A program made the translations under genes and the position numbers. A DNA stretch of 20,161 bases from contig JAITIO010000011.1 of the NCBI GenBank assembly GCA_031279395.1, positions 1 to 20,161 of the forward strand. Direction: 5' to 3'. Under the pieces are notes generated by a model that ran no database searches, had not been told where the DNA came from, and worked only from the letters and a program-made list of their open reading frames with translations. Shown here in pieces: positions 1 to 7,215 of the stretch (its first letter is position 1; each line of letters opens with the position of its first letter). Source of the DNA: Puniceicoccales bacterium. GTDB lineage: Bacteria; Verrucomicrobiota; Verrucomicrobiia; Opitutales; JAIRKQ01.

Positions 1-130
1 TTCCTAATCTCAGCCTTGGGAAAACGGCTACATCTTGTCCTCTTTTTCCCGAAACCAAAACTTTTTTGCTGTCTTTCTGTTTATTTCTGCAACCCACATG
101 GTCAAGAACTTTTTGGGAAGATATGACCAT
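1..130 (-). CDS. Possible 5' part of an unrecognised gene, cut by window edge
   Basis: Reading leftward from an ATG at 128-130, the frame stays open for 43 codons to the window edge, and an in-frame TAA lies just upstream of the ATG. An AGGG stretch a few bases before the ATG could act as a weak ribosome binding site. The visible peptide is basic, starts MVISSQKVLDHVG and ends near FPRLRLG. I recognise no family. An open frame of this length could occur by chance, so this is only a candidate. If real, it would lie about 50 bases downstream of the Ala/Gly-rich gene on the same strand and could share its transcript. Confidence 0.25.
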   Translation of the reverse strand, partial: MVISSQKVLDHVGCRNKQKDSKKVLVSGKRGQDVAVFPRLRLG

Positions 131-180
131 TGACCCTAAGACTTATCATCCGGCTCACTACGCTGTGATACTTCACTACT

Positions 181-804
181 CTATAGATCACTCTGCGGCA
201 CTTCATCGCCTTGCGGTATTATAACATTTTTTGCTGTGTTTTTTCGATATGCTATAAGTATTAGTGTGGGTACTATAATGGCGGTAGCTACAGTCGCGAT
301 TGCAATAACAGGGTGAGCAGCCGCCAGTGCCCATACAGATTTCCCCAGGGCAACTATCTTGCCCAGCAAGGATGCAGCACCTGTTTCTATAACTATCGTC
401 TCGGGTATTGTAGCGGCACCCACCGCCGCTGCGCCTATTTCTCCCGCGCCTGCTGCCGCTCCAATGCCTGCCGCTGCTGCTTCGGCACCCACCGCCGCTG
501 TTCCCGCATCCAGACCTACGATTACCTCTCCGAAGGGTACCAGCGCGGTGCTTGTTCTACTAATTGCCCGTGCGGTAGCTGTTGTCACAGCTTCAGCACT
601 CATACCTGCGATTGCCGCTCTGGAAAATAGTGCGGTTTCATTAACTGCAGACGTTAGATTGACTATTGGATTGACACGTATTGTGGTTTTTATTTTAGGA
701 GCTGCAATTTCCCTTAAATGTCCTATGCCTAAAGAAAGAAAGTCCATGCTTATTCTATAAAGTAGCGTTGCATTTGCTGCAGGTTGACCAAAAATCTCAT
801 CCAT
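181..804 (-). CDS. Ala/Gly-rich hypothetical membrane protein, 207 aa
   Basis: No family is recognised. The first 50 residues are ordinary and mixed in composition (start MDEIFGQPAANATLLYRI). Residues of about 85-135 are dominated by Ala and Gly with small spacers, like glycine-zipper segments that pack in membranes. Residues of about 165-187 form a clear hydrophobic helix followed by a basic YRKN stretch and a short polar tail, so one C-terminal membrane anchor or hairpin is likely. There is no N-terminal signal peptide. The start is the ATG at 802-804, with an AAGAG-like purine stretch upstream. The Ala-rich part is GC-rich against its surroundings and contains an 18-base direct repeat. A secreted membrane-inserting protein is possible given the T3SS genes at the other end of the window, but nothing shows it directly. 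Confidence 0.6.
   Translation of the reverse strand: MDEIFGQPAANATLLYRISMDFLSLGIGHLREIAAPKIKTTIRVNPIVNLTSAVNETALFSRAAIAGMSAEAVTTATARAISRTSTALVPFGEVIVGLDAGTAAVGAEAAAAGIGAAAGAGEIGAAAVGAATIPETIVIETGAASLLGKIVALGKSVWALAAAHPVIAIATVATAIIVPTLILIAYRKNTAKNVIIPQGDEVPQSDL
414..500. repeat. 18-bp direct repeat inside the Ala/Gly-rich gene
   Basis: The 18 bases at 414-431 are repeated exactly at 483-500, 69 bases apart and in the same codon phase. On the minus strand both copies encode Ala-Ala-Val-Gly-Ala. This suggests the low-complexity Ala/Gly segment grew by short duplications. Confidence 0.75.
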
Positions 805-1069
805 ACCATTACTCTTAATTTACAATATACGCTTTTCATCAAAAAGCCTACCTCGGAAATTAGTTTACTAAGAAATTCACGTAAATCACAAGGAAAAAAT
901 CAAAAGGAACCCGAATTAAGTTTTATCCGATTCAATTACACCTCGTTCGGATCATCTTTTAAGCTCGTCGACTCCTTCGATGTGTTCTAGGATTTACGTA
1001 TATTTTTACACCGATTAACCGAACTAGGGGATTGCTTTTAGGAAAACAATTATTACTTCATCTGTCATC
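805..1069. other. Divergent intergenic region, no gene seen
   Basis: This stretch separates the minus-strand Ala/Gly-rich gene from plus-strand clpP and should hold both promoters. It is AT-rich. A short plus-strand frame at 784-990 exists but begins inside the neighbouring gene, has no ribosome binding site and no recognisable content, so I do not call it. I found no convincing -35/-10 pair, hairpin or RNA gene. Confidence 0.5.
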
Positions 1070-1720
1070 ATGGTAAAATGCTTCTCAAGACAAATAACCT
1101 ATTTAAATGATGACGACGATGACGATGATGATGACGATGACGCTTCGGACCACAATTCGAAGGATTCCTCGAGTTGTTCGTCGATGATGCAGAAACGGTT
1201 TCTTAGGAAAAGAAAGATTTTTCTGTGGGGTAGCATAAATGATGTGACGGCAAAGGATATCACTGAAAAATTACTGTACCTTGAGCTGTCAGATCCCGGC
1301 AAGCCCATTGATTTTTTTATAAACACTCCCGGGGGATCCATAACGTCTGGTATGTCAATCTATGACACAATGATTTTAATTTCATCTCCAATCCGCATAA
1401 TAGTAACTGGAATTGCAGCAAGCATGGGGTCAATTTTACTTTGCGGGGCAAAGAAAGGTAATAGATTCTTATACCCCAATTCCCGTGTTTTGATCCATCA
1501 ACCGCTCATCATGGGTCAGATTGTTGCCCAGGCGGTTGATATAAACATCCAGGCACAGGAAATGGAAAAGACTCGGGCGGAATTAAATAAAATTTTAGCT
1601 GCGTCTTCTGGCCAACCCATAGAGAAAATTACAAAGGATACGGATCGAGATTTTTATATGAACGCAAAGGAAGCGATCGACTATGGGTTGGCCGATAAAA
1701 TTATAAAAAATATATTCTGA
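1070..1720 (+). CDS. clpP: ATP-dependent Clp protease proteolytic subunit with acidic N-terminal extension
   Basis: ClpP is the serine peptidase that forms a double seven-membered ring and degrades proteins fed to it by ClpX- or ClpA-type ATPases in the cytoplasm. The catalytic triad is visible: Ser118 in GIAASMGS, His143 in LIHQP and Asp190 in KDTDRD. The INTPGGS segment (about 85-90) and the C-terminal EAIDYGLAD motif are also typical. The fold begins near residue 41 (QKRFLRKRKIFLWG), so about 40 residues precede it, including eleven consecutive Asp at 14-24. This extension is longer and more acidic than a usual ClpP propeptide. ATGs at 1184 and 1187 would give a standard-length protein without it; neither they nor the ATG at 1070 has a strong Shine-Dalgarno sequence, so the start is uncertain. 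It is the first gene of a tight plus-strand string. Confidence 0.93.
   Translation: MVKCFSRQITYLNDDDDDDDDDDDASDHNSKDSSSCSSMMQKRFLRKRKIFLWGSINDVTAKDITEKLLYLELSDPGKPIDFFINTPGGSITSGMSIYDTMILISSPIRIIVTGIAASMGSILLCGAKKGNRFLYPNSRVLIHQPLIMGQIVAQAVDINIQAQEMEKTRAELNKILAASSGQPIEKITKDTDRDFYMNAKEAIDYGLADKIIKNIF
1107..1142 (+). repeat. GAY triplet microsatellite (poly-Asp)
   Basis: Eleven consecutive GAT/GAC codons encode poly-aspartate in the N-terminal part of the clpP frame. The mixture of GAT and GAC makes it an imperfect trinucleotide repeat. In-frame expansion or contraction would change only the number of Asp residues. The opposite strand reads as poly-Ser, which is a shadow frame. Confidence 0.8.
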
Positions 1721-1730
1721 TGAAAATTCC

Positions 1731-2708
1731 ATGGAGGGAGAAACCATAAATATCGCTTTTGTTTTCGATGATAAGTTCTCGGATTTATTCAGAGTTGCTG
1801 CCTATTCCATCGCCCAAAATACAAGGGCAAAACTTGCGATTTATGTCATCGATTGTGGAATTTCAGCAATCAACAGGGAAAAAGTTCTCCAATTAAAAGA
1901 AAAGTGCGACAATGTTTTATCCATAAAAATTGGTATACCGGAACGGGTGGACGTTTTAGAAAATTTCCCCACGGAGGCCCGTTTTAATTCCGTCGTTTTT
2001 TATAGGCTGGCGATCCCAAAGGTGTTCCCGGAACTTAGCCGGGTGATATATTTGGATTGTGACATCATTGCCGTTGGTGATATCTCTGAGCTTTGGAATG
2101 AAGATTTGAATGGTCGTCCCTTCGGTGTAGTCGAAGAGGATGGTAATTTTTCCGATGAAAAAATCAGGGCGGATAAATTGGCATATTTGAAATTTCCGGA
2201 AGAAAACCGCTACTACAATTCCGGCGTTCTTCTAATTGATTCCAAAAAGTTTGAAGAATCCCAAATTTTTGAAAGGGTAATTGAACAAGTAAGGCAGACA
2301 AAAATTTTTTTTCCGTGTCCGGAACAGGATGCCATGAACATATGCCTCCTCAACGATGAACATCTGCCGTTACATCCGAAATATAATTTTATCCCATTCG
2401 CATCGTTGTCGAAAAAATGTTTCGCCAGCATTGAAAAAAATGTAGTCCTCATCGAGTATGCCTGTGTAAAACCGTGGGAAATGAATAGAACGACGGTTAA
2501 ACTGTTTCATTGCCTTGGCCTTTGCCGCTATTCAACTTTAATGCTTCTAAAATTTTGGTACTATGCTGATCAATTGGGAGACGTGAATCCTAGCAATAAA
2601 AATTTTTTTCCCACACTTAAATTTTTCTACAAACGGTTATTCCAGCCGGTGGGACGGTTTTTCTCAAAAATCATAGCAAATCATAGCAAATCTTGTGCAC
2701 ACAAATAA
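1731..2708 (+). CDS. Family 8 glycosyltransferase, first of a tandem pair, altered metal site
   Basis: GT8 enzymes (LgtC/GatL type) move a hexose from a UDP-sugar onto lipopolysaccharide or another acceptor using Mn2+. The fold signature is present: N-terminal strand INIAFVFDDKFS, the DxD-type motif DCD at 109-111, YYNSGVLLID at 161-170 and EQDAMN at 198-203. The final metal-binding motif, normally HxxGxxKPW, reads EYACVKPW at 242-249, so the metal-ligand His is Glu and the Gly is Cys. The basic C-terminal region (about 265-325) may bind membranes, as in LgtC. The ATG at 1731 follows the clpP stop by 10 bases without a clear ribosome binding site. The next gene is a paralogue. Activity is doubtful; it could be a pseudoenzyme or have changed chemistry. 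The acceptor is unknown. Confidence 0.85.
   Translation: MEGETINIAFVFDDKFSDLFRVAAYSIAQNTRAKLAIYVIDCGISAINREKVLQLKEKCDNVLSIKIGIPERVDVLENFPTEARFNSVVFYRLAIPKVFPELSRVIYLDCDIIAVGDISELWNEDLNGRPFGVVEEDGNFSDEKIRADKLAYLKFPEENRYYNSGVLLIDSKKFEESQIFERVIEQVRQTKIFFPCPEQDAMNICLLNDEHLPLHPKYNFIPFASLSKKCFASIEKNVVLIEYACVKPWEMNRTTVKLFHCLGLCRYSTLMLLKFWYYADQLGDVNPSNKNFFPTLKFFYKRLFQPVGRFFSKIIANHSKSCAHK
2671..2690 (+). repeat. 10-bp tandem duplication at the 3' end of the first GT8 gene
   Basis: The ten bases at 2671-2680 are repeated at once at 2681-2690. The duplication lies in the last codons of the first glycosyltransferase, where ten inserted bases would have shifted the frame, so the C-terminal tail of this protein (NHSKSCAHK) may be a recent product of the event. 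Confidence 0.6.
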
Positions 2709-2712
2709 AGGT

Positions 2713-3705
2713 ATGGATGAAACAATAAACATAGCATTTGTTTTCGACGAAAAGTTTTCCGACTTGTTTAAAGTTGCAATATACTCGATTGCAAAAAATA
2801 CAAAATCAAATCTGGCAGTACACATCGTCGACTGTGGAATATCCGAAAAAAACAAGAATCAAATCCGAGAATTTATATCGGAATTTAAAAATATTTTGTC
2901 GATAGAATTCAAGGTTCCGGAACGCATAGAAATTTTGGAAAGTTATACCGTTCCAGCACATTTTTCCACGGCCATATTCTATCGACTGGCGATCCCAAAA
3001 GTATTCCCGGAACCTAAGCGGGTGATATATTTGGACTGTGATACTATTGCCGTTGATGATATTTCTGAGCTTTGGAATGAAGATTTGAATGGTCGTCCTT
3101 TTGGTGCAGTTGAAGAAGATGGTAATTTTTTTAATACCAAAACTAAATTGCGAAAGATGCAGGAAATCAATTTGCCCGAAAGCAAACACTATTATAATAC
3201 GGGAATATTACTAATTGACACACATAGGTTTGAAGATAATAAAATCTTCGAAAGGGTGATTGATTTCGTAAGAAATACCAATCTTCGACTATCGTGTCCA
3301 GATCAAGATGCGATGAATCTTTGTCTTGCCGATGATGAGCATATGGTGTTAGACCCGAAGTATAATTTTATACCTTTTGCATCTTCCTCGGAAGAATGTC
3401 TCAAAAAAATTAAAGAGCCAATTATTATAATGCACTATGCCGGTAAAAAACCATGGGAAATGAATAAAAAAGTTATCAGGTTTGCTGCATGGTGTGGCAT
3501 GGAAAAATACCACATGGCCATGATGTTAAAATACTGGGAATATGCAGATTGCATAGATAAAAAAAAGTTTTCCAGCGGGAATATTCTTCATACTTTGAAG
3601 TTTCTCTACAAATGTCTTTTTCAGCCCATTGAAAAATTCATATCGAGAAAATGTTGCCATTTCCAAAAATCTTTTTTTGGACAACGGAAGAAAAAAGTTC
3701 ATTAA
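2713..3705 (+). CDS. Family 8 glycosyltransferase, second of a tandem pair, intact motifs
   Basis: This is a paralogue of the preceding gene and keeps the full GT8 signature: DCD at 108-110, YYNTGILLID at 160-169, DQDAMN at 197-202 and HYAGKKPW at 241-248 with the metal-binding His and Gly. It should transfer a hexose from a UDP-sugar at the inner membrane face, probably onto lipopolysaccharide or another surface glycan; the substrate cannot be read from sequence. I chose the ATG at 2713 because MDETINIAFVFDEKFS then aligns with MEGETINIAFVFDDKFS of the neighbour. A GTG at 2695 would add six residues and overlap the previous gene. The gap to the previous stop is four bases, so translation may be coupled. 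A patch around codons 100-140 is much closer to the neighbour at DNA level than the rest. Confidence 0.88.
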   Translation: MDETINIAFVFDEKFSDLFKVAIYSIAKNTKSNLAVHIVDCGISEKNKNQIREFISEFKNILSIEFKVPERIEILESYTVPAHFSTAIFYRLAIPKVFPEPKRVIYLDCDTIAVDDISELWNEDLNGRPFGAVEEDGNFFNTKTKLRKMQEINLPESKHYYNTGILLIDTHRFEDNKIFERVIDFVRNTNLRLSCPDQDAMNLCLADDEHMVLDPKYNFIPFASSSEECLKKIKEPIIIMHYAGKKPWEMNKKVIRFAAWCGMEKYHMAMMLKYWEYADCIDKKKFSSGNILHTLKFLYKCLFQPIEKFISRKCCHFQKSFFGQRKKKVH

Positions 3706-3707
3706 AC

Positions 3708-4712
3708 GTGGAAATAGGGAAAAAAGTTATTTTGACAGGCATGCAACCAACGGGCAAGCTACACCTGGGAGGATTGCTAGGCGCCATAAATAATTGGCAG
3801 AAAATGCTGGATGGCTACGATTGTTTGTTTTTCCTGGCGGATCAACATGCCATAACGATGCCCTACGTCCCAGCAGAATTGAGGAAGAACACATTGGATT
3901 GTGTCGCACAGTATATTGCCTGTGGGTTGGATCCCGAACGGTGTGAAATTTTTCTACAGTCCCAAGTAATTGGACATGCGGAATTGATGTGGATACTGGG
4001 ATGCATTACCCCCATTGGCCAATTGGAAAGAATGACCCAATTCAAGGATAAATCGAAAAAAGTTGGGGAGTCGGTATGTTCCGGATTGCTGTATTACCCG
4101 GTCCTAATGATGGCCGATATTTTATTATACAATGCAAATTTGGTCCCCATCGGGGAAGATCAGAAACAACACCTGGAAATTACACGAGATATTGCGCAAA
4201 AATTTAACAGTATCTATTCCGAAACTTTTATTTTACCGGAACCATACGTTGAAAAGACGGGAGCCCGCATAATGTCGTTACAGGACCCAACTGTCAAAAT
4301 GTCAAAATCGGATAAAAATCAAAATGCAATCGTATACATAACGGATGCCGATGACGTCATTCGAAAAAAAATCATGGGGGCGGTAACGGACTCCGACAAT
4401 CGGATATTCTTTGACAAAAAAAACAAACCAGGAATTGCCAATTTACTGAACATATATGCAGCAGTGACGGATCAAAGCATGGAAACATCCGTTGCACAAT
4501 TCGCCGACCTTGCAAGCTACGCTCCCTTTAAACAGGCGGTTGCGGAGGCAGTTATCGCAAAAATTTCCCCGATGAAAGATAAATATTTAGAAATTGCCAA
4601 CGATAGGAAATATTTATTATCTGTGCTGAACGCAGGCAAGGAAGAGGCCCAAAAGCGTGCCAACAAAATGATGGCAAAAGTTTATCGTAAGGTTGGATTT
4701 TTGTTAGATTAA
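3708..4712 (+). CDS. trpS: Tryptophanyl-tRNA synthetase
   Basis: TrpRS charges tRNA-Trp with tryptophan using ATP. It is a class I synthetase with a Rossmann fold: the HIGH-type motif appears as TGKLHLGGLLGA (about 15-26), KMSKS is exact (about 197-201), and PIGEDQKQHLEITRDIA and SGLLYYPVLMMADILLYNA are family hallmarks. With a GTG start at 3708 the protein has 334 residues, the usual bacterial length, beginning MEIGKKVILTGMQPTGK. An upstream ATG at 3651 would add 19 residues and overlap the glycosyltransferase gene by 55 bases; this extension is not part of the family. Neither start has a strong Shine-Dalgarno sequence. It lies two bases after the preceding stop and 11 bases before topB, so cotranscription is likely. 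Confidence 0.95.
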   Translation: MEIGKKVILTGMQPTGKLHLGGLLGAINNWQKMLDGYDCLFFLADQHAITMPYVPAELRKNTLDCVAQYIACGLDPERCEIFLQSQVIGHAELMWILGCITPIGQLERMTQFKDKSKKVGESVCSGLLYYPVLMMADILLYNANLVPIGEDQKQHLEITRDIAQKFNSIYSETFILPEPYVEKTGARIMSLQDPTVKMSKSDKNQNAIVYITDADDVIRKKIMGAVTDSDNRIFFDKKNKPGIANLLNIYAAVTDQSMETSVAQFADLASYAPFKQAVAEAVIAKISPMKDKYLEIANDRKYLLSVLNAGKEEAQKRANKMMAKVYRKVGFLLD

Positions 4713-4723
4713 CAGAGCATCGA

Positions 4724-7051
4724 ATGAAAAAATTTGTAATATCTGAAAAACCAAGTGTAGCAGCTGACCTAGCAAAGGCATTGGGAACATTTAAAAAATT
4801 TGATGATCGCTATGAAAATGATGAGCATGTGATTAGTTGGGCTATTGGGCATTTGGTTGAGCTATTCATGCCGGAAGATTTCGATGCATCCCTAAAGCGA
4901 TGGTCGCTAGACACCTTGCCCATAATACCAGAAAAATTTAAAACGAAGCCGATTGAGAAGGTAAAAAAACGTTTTGGTGAGCTTAAAAAATTAATTCAGC
5001 GCGATGACATCGATCTGCTAATAAACGGATGTGATGCAGGTCGAGAAGGGGAATTAATTTTTACATATATTTACGAATTGGTAAAGTGCAAAAAACCTTT
5101 CGTCCGCCTATGGTTGTCTTCCATGACGACGCAGGGAATTAGAGATGCATTCGAACATCTCAGAAACAGCGAGAAAATGCAACATCTGCAGGATGCTGCC
5201 AAATGTCGATCGGAAGCAGATTGGTTAATAGGTATCAATGGAACCCGTGCCATAACGACGAAAATGTTTCCCGTAATGGCTCGACAAGTGGCGACCGTAG
5301 GACGTGTCCAAACTCCTACCCTGGCGATGATAGTAAACCGAGATATTGAAATTGCTAATTTCAAACCAACGAAATTTTGGAGGATCTTTGGAACATTTGA
5401 TATCCACAATGGTTTCTATGATGGCATCCTCCAAAAGGATCAAAAGCTGGATGACAAAAATCCCCATGACAAGACCGACAGGCTGTGGGAATATGAAAAC
5501 GCACTGGCAATCGTTGAAGCGATTAAAAATGAGCAAATTGCCTTCATTTCCGAACAAAAGAAACGGTCCAAACAAACATCTCCGAGGTTATATGATTTGA
5601 CCACACTGCAAAGGGAATCCAATTCGCGCCATAGCATGCCTGCCAGCATGACGTTGCAAATTGCACAGTCTCTCTATGAGAAACATAAATGTATTACCTA
5701 TCCCCGCACCGATTCCCGTGCACTAACAGAGGATTACGTACCTACCTGCTACAAAATACTAGCCGCCATCAATGACGAACATAAAATATTTGCCCAACGC
5801 ATAATTGAAAATAAGGCAGTTAACGGAAATAATAGGAAAATTTTTAACAATAGACAGGTCACCGATCACTTTGCCATTATTCCTACACCACAAGTTCCCA
5901 AAAACTTATCTGAAGGAGAATACAAAATCTTCAATATGATTCTAAAACGTTTTATTTGCGTATTTTTCCCAGATGCAGAGTTTGATGTAACCACCCGAAT
6001 CAGCAAGGTCAAAGAACATTTATTTAGAACGGAAGGAAAGGTGCTGGTGATCTCCGGATGGTTGGAAGTTTATGGAAAGAATGAGACCGAACAGGATGGC
6101 GTATTGCCTGCATTATCCGATGGTGATGGAATTCCGCCACAGGCCAATATTAGAGAGATAAAAATTGAGGAAGATGCAACCCGTCCTCCGGCTTCCTATA
6201 ATGAGGCAACCCTGTTGACCGCCATGGAAGGTGCAGGAAAATTGTTAGATGATGAAGAACTTGCCGATGCCATGAAAGAACGTGGTTTGGGGACTCCGGC
6301 AACGCGGGCCCAGATCATAGAACATTTACTAGCTTTGAAGTACATTGTGAGGGACAGAAAAGACCTCAAGGCAACGGCAAAGGCCGAGGATTTACTAAAC
6401 TTTCTAAAAGCTGCAGACATTGAAACCCTTTCAAGCCCAGCTCTTACTGGCGAATGGGAATATAAACTTAGGCAGATGGAGAATGGTAATTTTACTCGCA
6501 AAAGTTTCATGGAGGAGATTGCGGATTTGACGGCAGCCATAGTTACAAAGACGAAAAATTTTGTCGAAGGAAGTGACATAACGAAGGAAACTTCCATAAT
6601 TTCTCCCACCGACAATAAACCGCTCATGGAAGGGTTACGCTGCTACCGCTCTCAGGATAAAGCCCTAACAATTCAAAAGGTAATCGGTGGTAGGAAATTT
6701 TCAGAGGATGAAATCAAAGAGTTGTTGGCAAACAAAAAGATTGGACCATTGGATGGGTTTAAGTCAAAAACAGGGTCAGATTTTTCCGCGAGTTTAGTCT
6801 TAGATGATGCTTTTAAAGTGAATTTAGTCTTCGAAAATTCAAATTCGGAATTTAAAACTGCAATGTCATTATCCCAGGAGGAGATCGACAAACTTGAAGT
6901 CATCGGAAAATGTCCACTCGATGGGTCAGATGTTGTTATGGTGGACACTGCCTACGTTTGCAAAACTATTTCAATAAAAAAGGCAAACTTAGGATTTCAA
7001 AAAAGACACTCGATAAAGATATTGAGATGGAACAGGTTCAGAAACTGCTAG
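4724..7051 (+). CDS. topB: DNA topoisomerase III-like type IA topoisomerase, frameshifted near the 3' end
   Basis: Type IA topoisomerases cut one DNA strand through a 5'-phosphotyrosine and pass the other strand, resolving replication and recombination intermediates. The TOPRIM domain starts at once (FVISEKPSVAADLAKAL, with Glu8) and continues with NGCDAGREGELIF (101-113). The catalytic Tyr326 is in ITYPRTDS. GLGTPATRAQIIEHL is the usual later motif. C-terminal repeat modules follow, the first around LRCYRSQ...KELLANKK...GFKSKTG...FSASL. The second module begins with GKCPLDG...AYVCK and then loses its frame: from about residue 751 the reading runs into 20-odd unrelated residues and stops at 7051, while the proper continuation is in the -1 frame up to 7164. 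Core catalytic domains are intact, so the truncated enzyme may still work. The start is ATG 4724, 11 bases after trpS. Confidence 0.9.
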   Translation: MKKFVISEKPSVAADLAKALGTFKKFDDRYENDEHVISWAIGHLVELFMPEDFDASLKRWSLDTLPIIPEKFKTKPIEKVKKRFGELKKLIQRDDIDLLINGCDAGREGELIFTYIYELVKCKKPFVRLWLSSMTTQGIRDAFEHLRNSEKMQHLQDAAKCRSEADWLIGINGTRAITTKMFPVMARQVATVGRVQTPTLAMIVNRDIEIANFKPTKFWRIFGTFDIHNGFYDGILQKDQKLDDKNPHDKTDRLWEYENALAIVEAIKNEQIAFISEQKKRSKQTSPRLYDLTTLQRESNSRHSMPASMTLQIAQSLYEKHKCITYPRTDSRALTEDYVPTCYKILAAINDEHKIFAQRIIENKAVNGNNRKIFNNRQVTDHFAIIPTPQVPKNLSEGEYKIFNMILKRFICVFFPDAEFDVTTRISKVKEHLFRTEGKVLVISGWLEVYGKNETEQDGVLPALSDGDGIPPQANIREIKIEEDATRPPASYNEATLLTAMEGAGKLLDDEELADAMKERGLGTPATRAQIIEHLLALKYIVRDRKDLKATAKAEDLLNFLKAADIETLSSPALTGEWEYKLRQMENGNFTRKSFMEEIADLTAAIVTKTKNFVEGSDITKETSIISPTDNKPLMEGLRCYRSQDKALTIQKVIGGRKFSEDEIKELLANKKIGPLDGFKSKTGSDFSASLVLDDAFKVNLVFENSNSEFKTAMSLSQEEIDKLEVIGKCPLDGSDVVMVDTAYVCKTISIKKANLGFQKRHSIKILRWNRFRNC

Positions 7052-7164
7052 CGGAGAAGAAAACCGATCTACTGGAGGGATTCCGGTCCAAGCGAACGGG
7101 AAAACTATTCTCAGCCCGCCTAAGTTTGCAAAAGGATGGCAGCTTTAAGTTTGAGTTCAAATAA
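6976..7164 (+). other. topB C-terminal module in the -1 frame, after an A6 tract
   Basis: Reading from GGC at 6982 gives GKLRISKKTLDKD followed by QKLLAEKKTDLLEGFRSK and ends FKFEFK at the TAA of 7162-7164. This matches the pattern of the previous C-terminal module of the same protein (KELL, then GFKSKTG, then FSASL), so it is the true topB end. At 6976-6982 the zero frame contains A AAA AAG, the heptamer known from the E. coli dnaX -1 frameshift site. A -1 slip there, or addition of one A to the run, yields an 813-residue protein. A single lost A in the four-A run at 6962-6965 explains the same break. I see no strong downstream stem-loop or upstream stimulator, so mutation, sequencing error, slippage and programmed shifting remain open. 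Confidence 0.75.
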
Positions 7165-7215
7165 ATTCCTTTTTCAATTCTTCTGTATGTTTTCTTTTGA
7201 AAAAATTTTAACATA

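Noticed and set aside
313..760. Plus-strand frames of 105 and 133 residues opposite the Ala/Gly-rich gene
   Set aside because: They are mirror frames of GC-rich low-complexity codons, with no ribosome binding site and implausible Cys- or Ala/Pro-rich content.
784..990. 68-residue plus-strand frame between the divergent genes
   Set aside because: It starts inside the neighbouring gene, lacks a Shine-Dalgarno sequence and shows no domain-like pattern.
1099..1341. Minus-strand frame with poly-Ser opposite clpP
   Set aside because: The poly-Ser is only the complement of the poly-Asp codons of clpP.
3651..3707. Longer TrpS start at ATG 3651
   Set aside because: It would add 19 residues not found in the family and overlap the preceding gene by 55 bases; the GTG at 3708 gives the normal length.
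6983..7030. Stem-loop downstream of the A AAA AAG heptamer
   Set aside because: Only very short pairings are visible, so I do not claim a programmed frameshift site with a stimulatory structure.
7165..7215. Possible bidirectional terminator between topB and sufD
   Set aside because: The stretch is T-rich but contains no stem of useful length.
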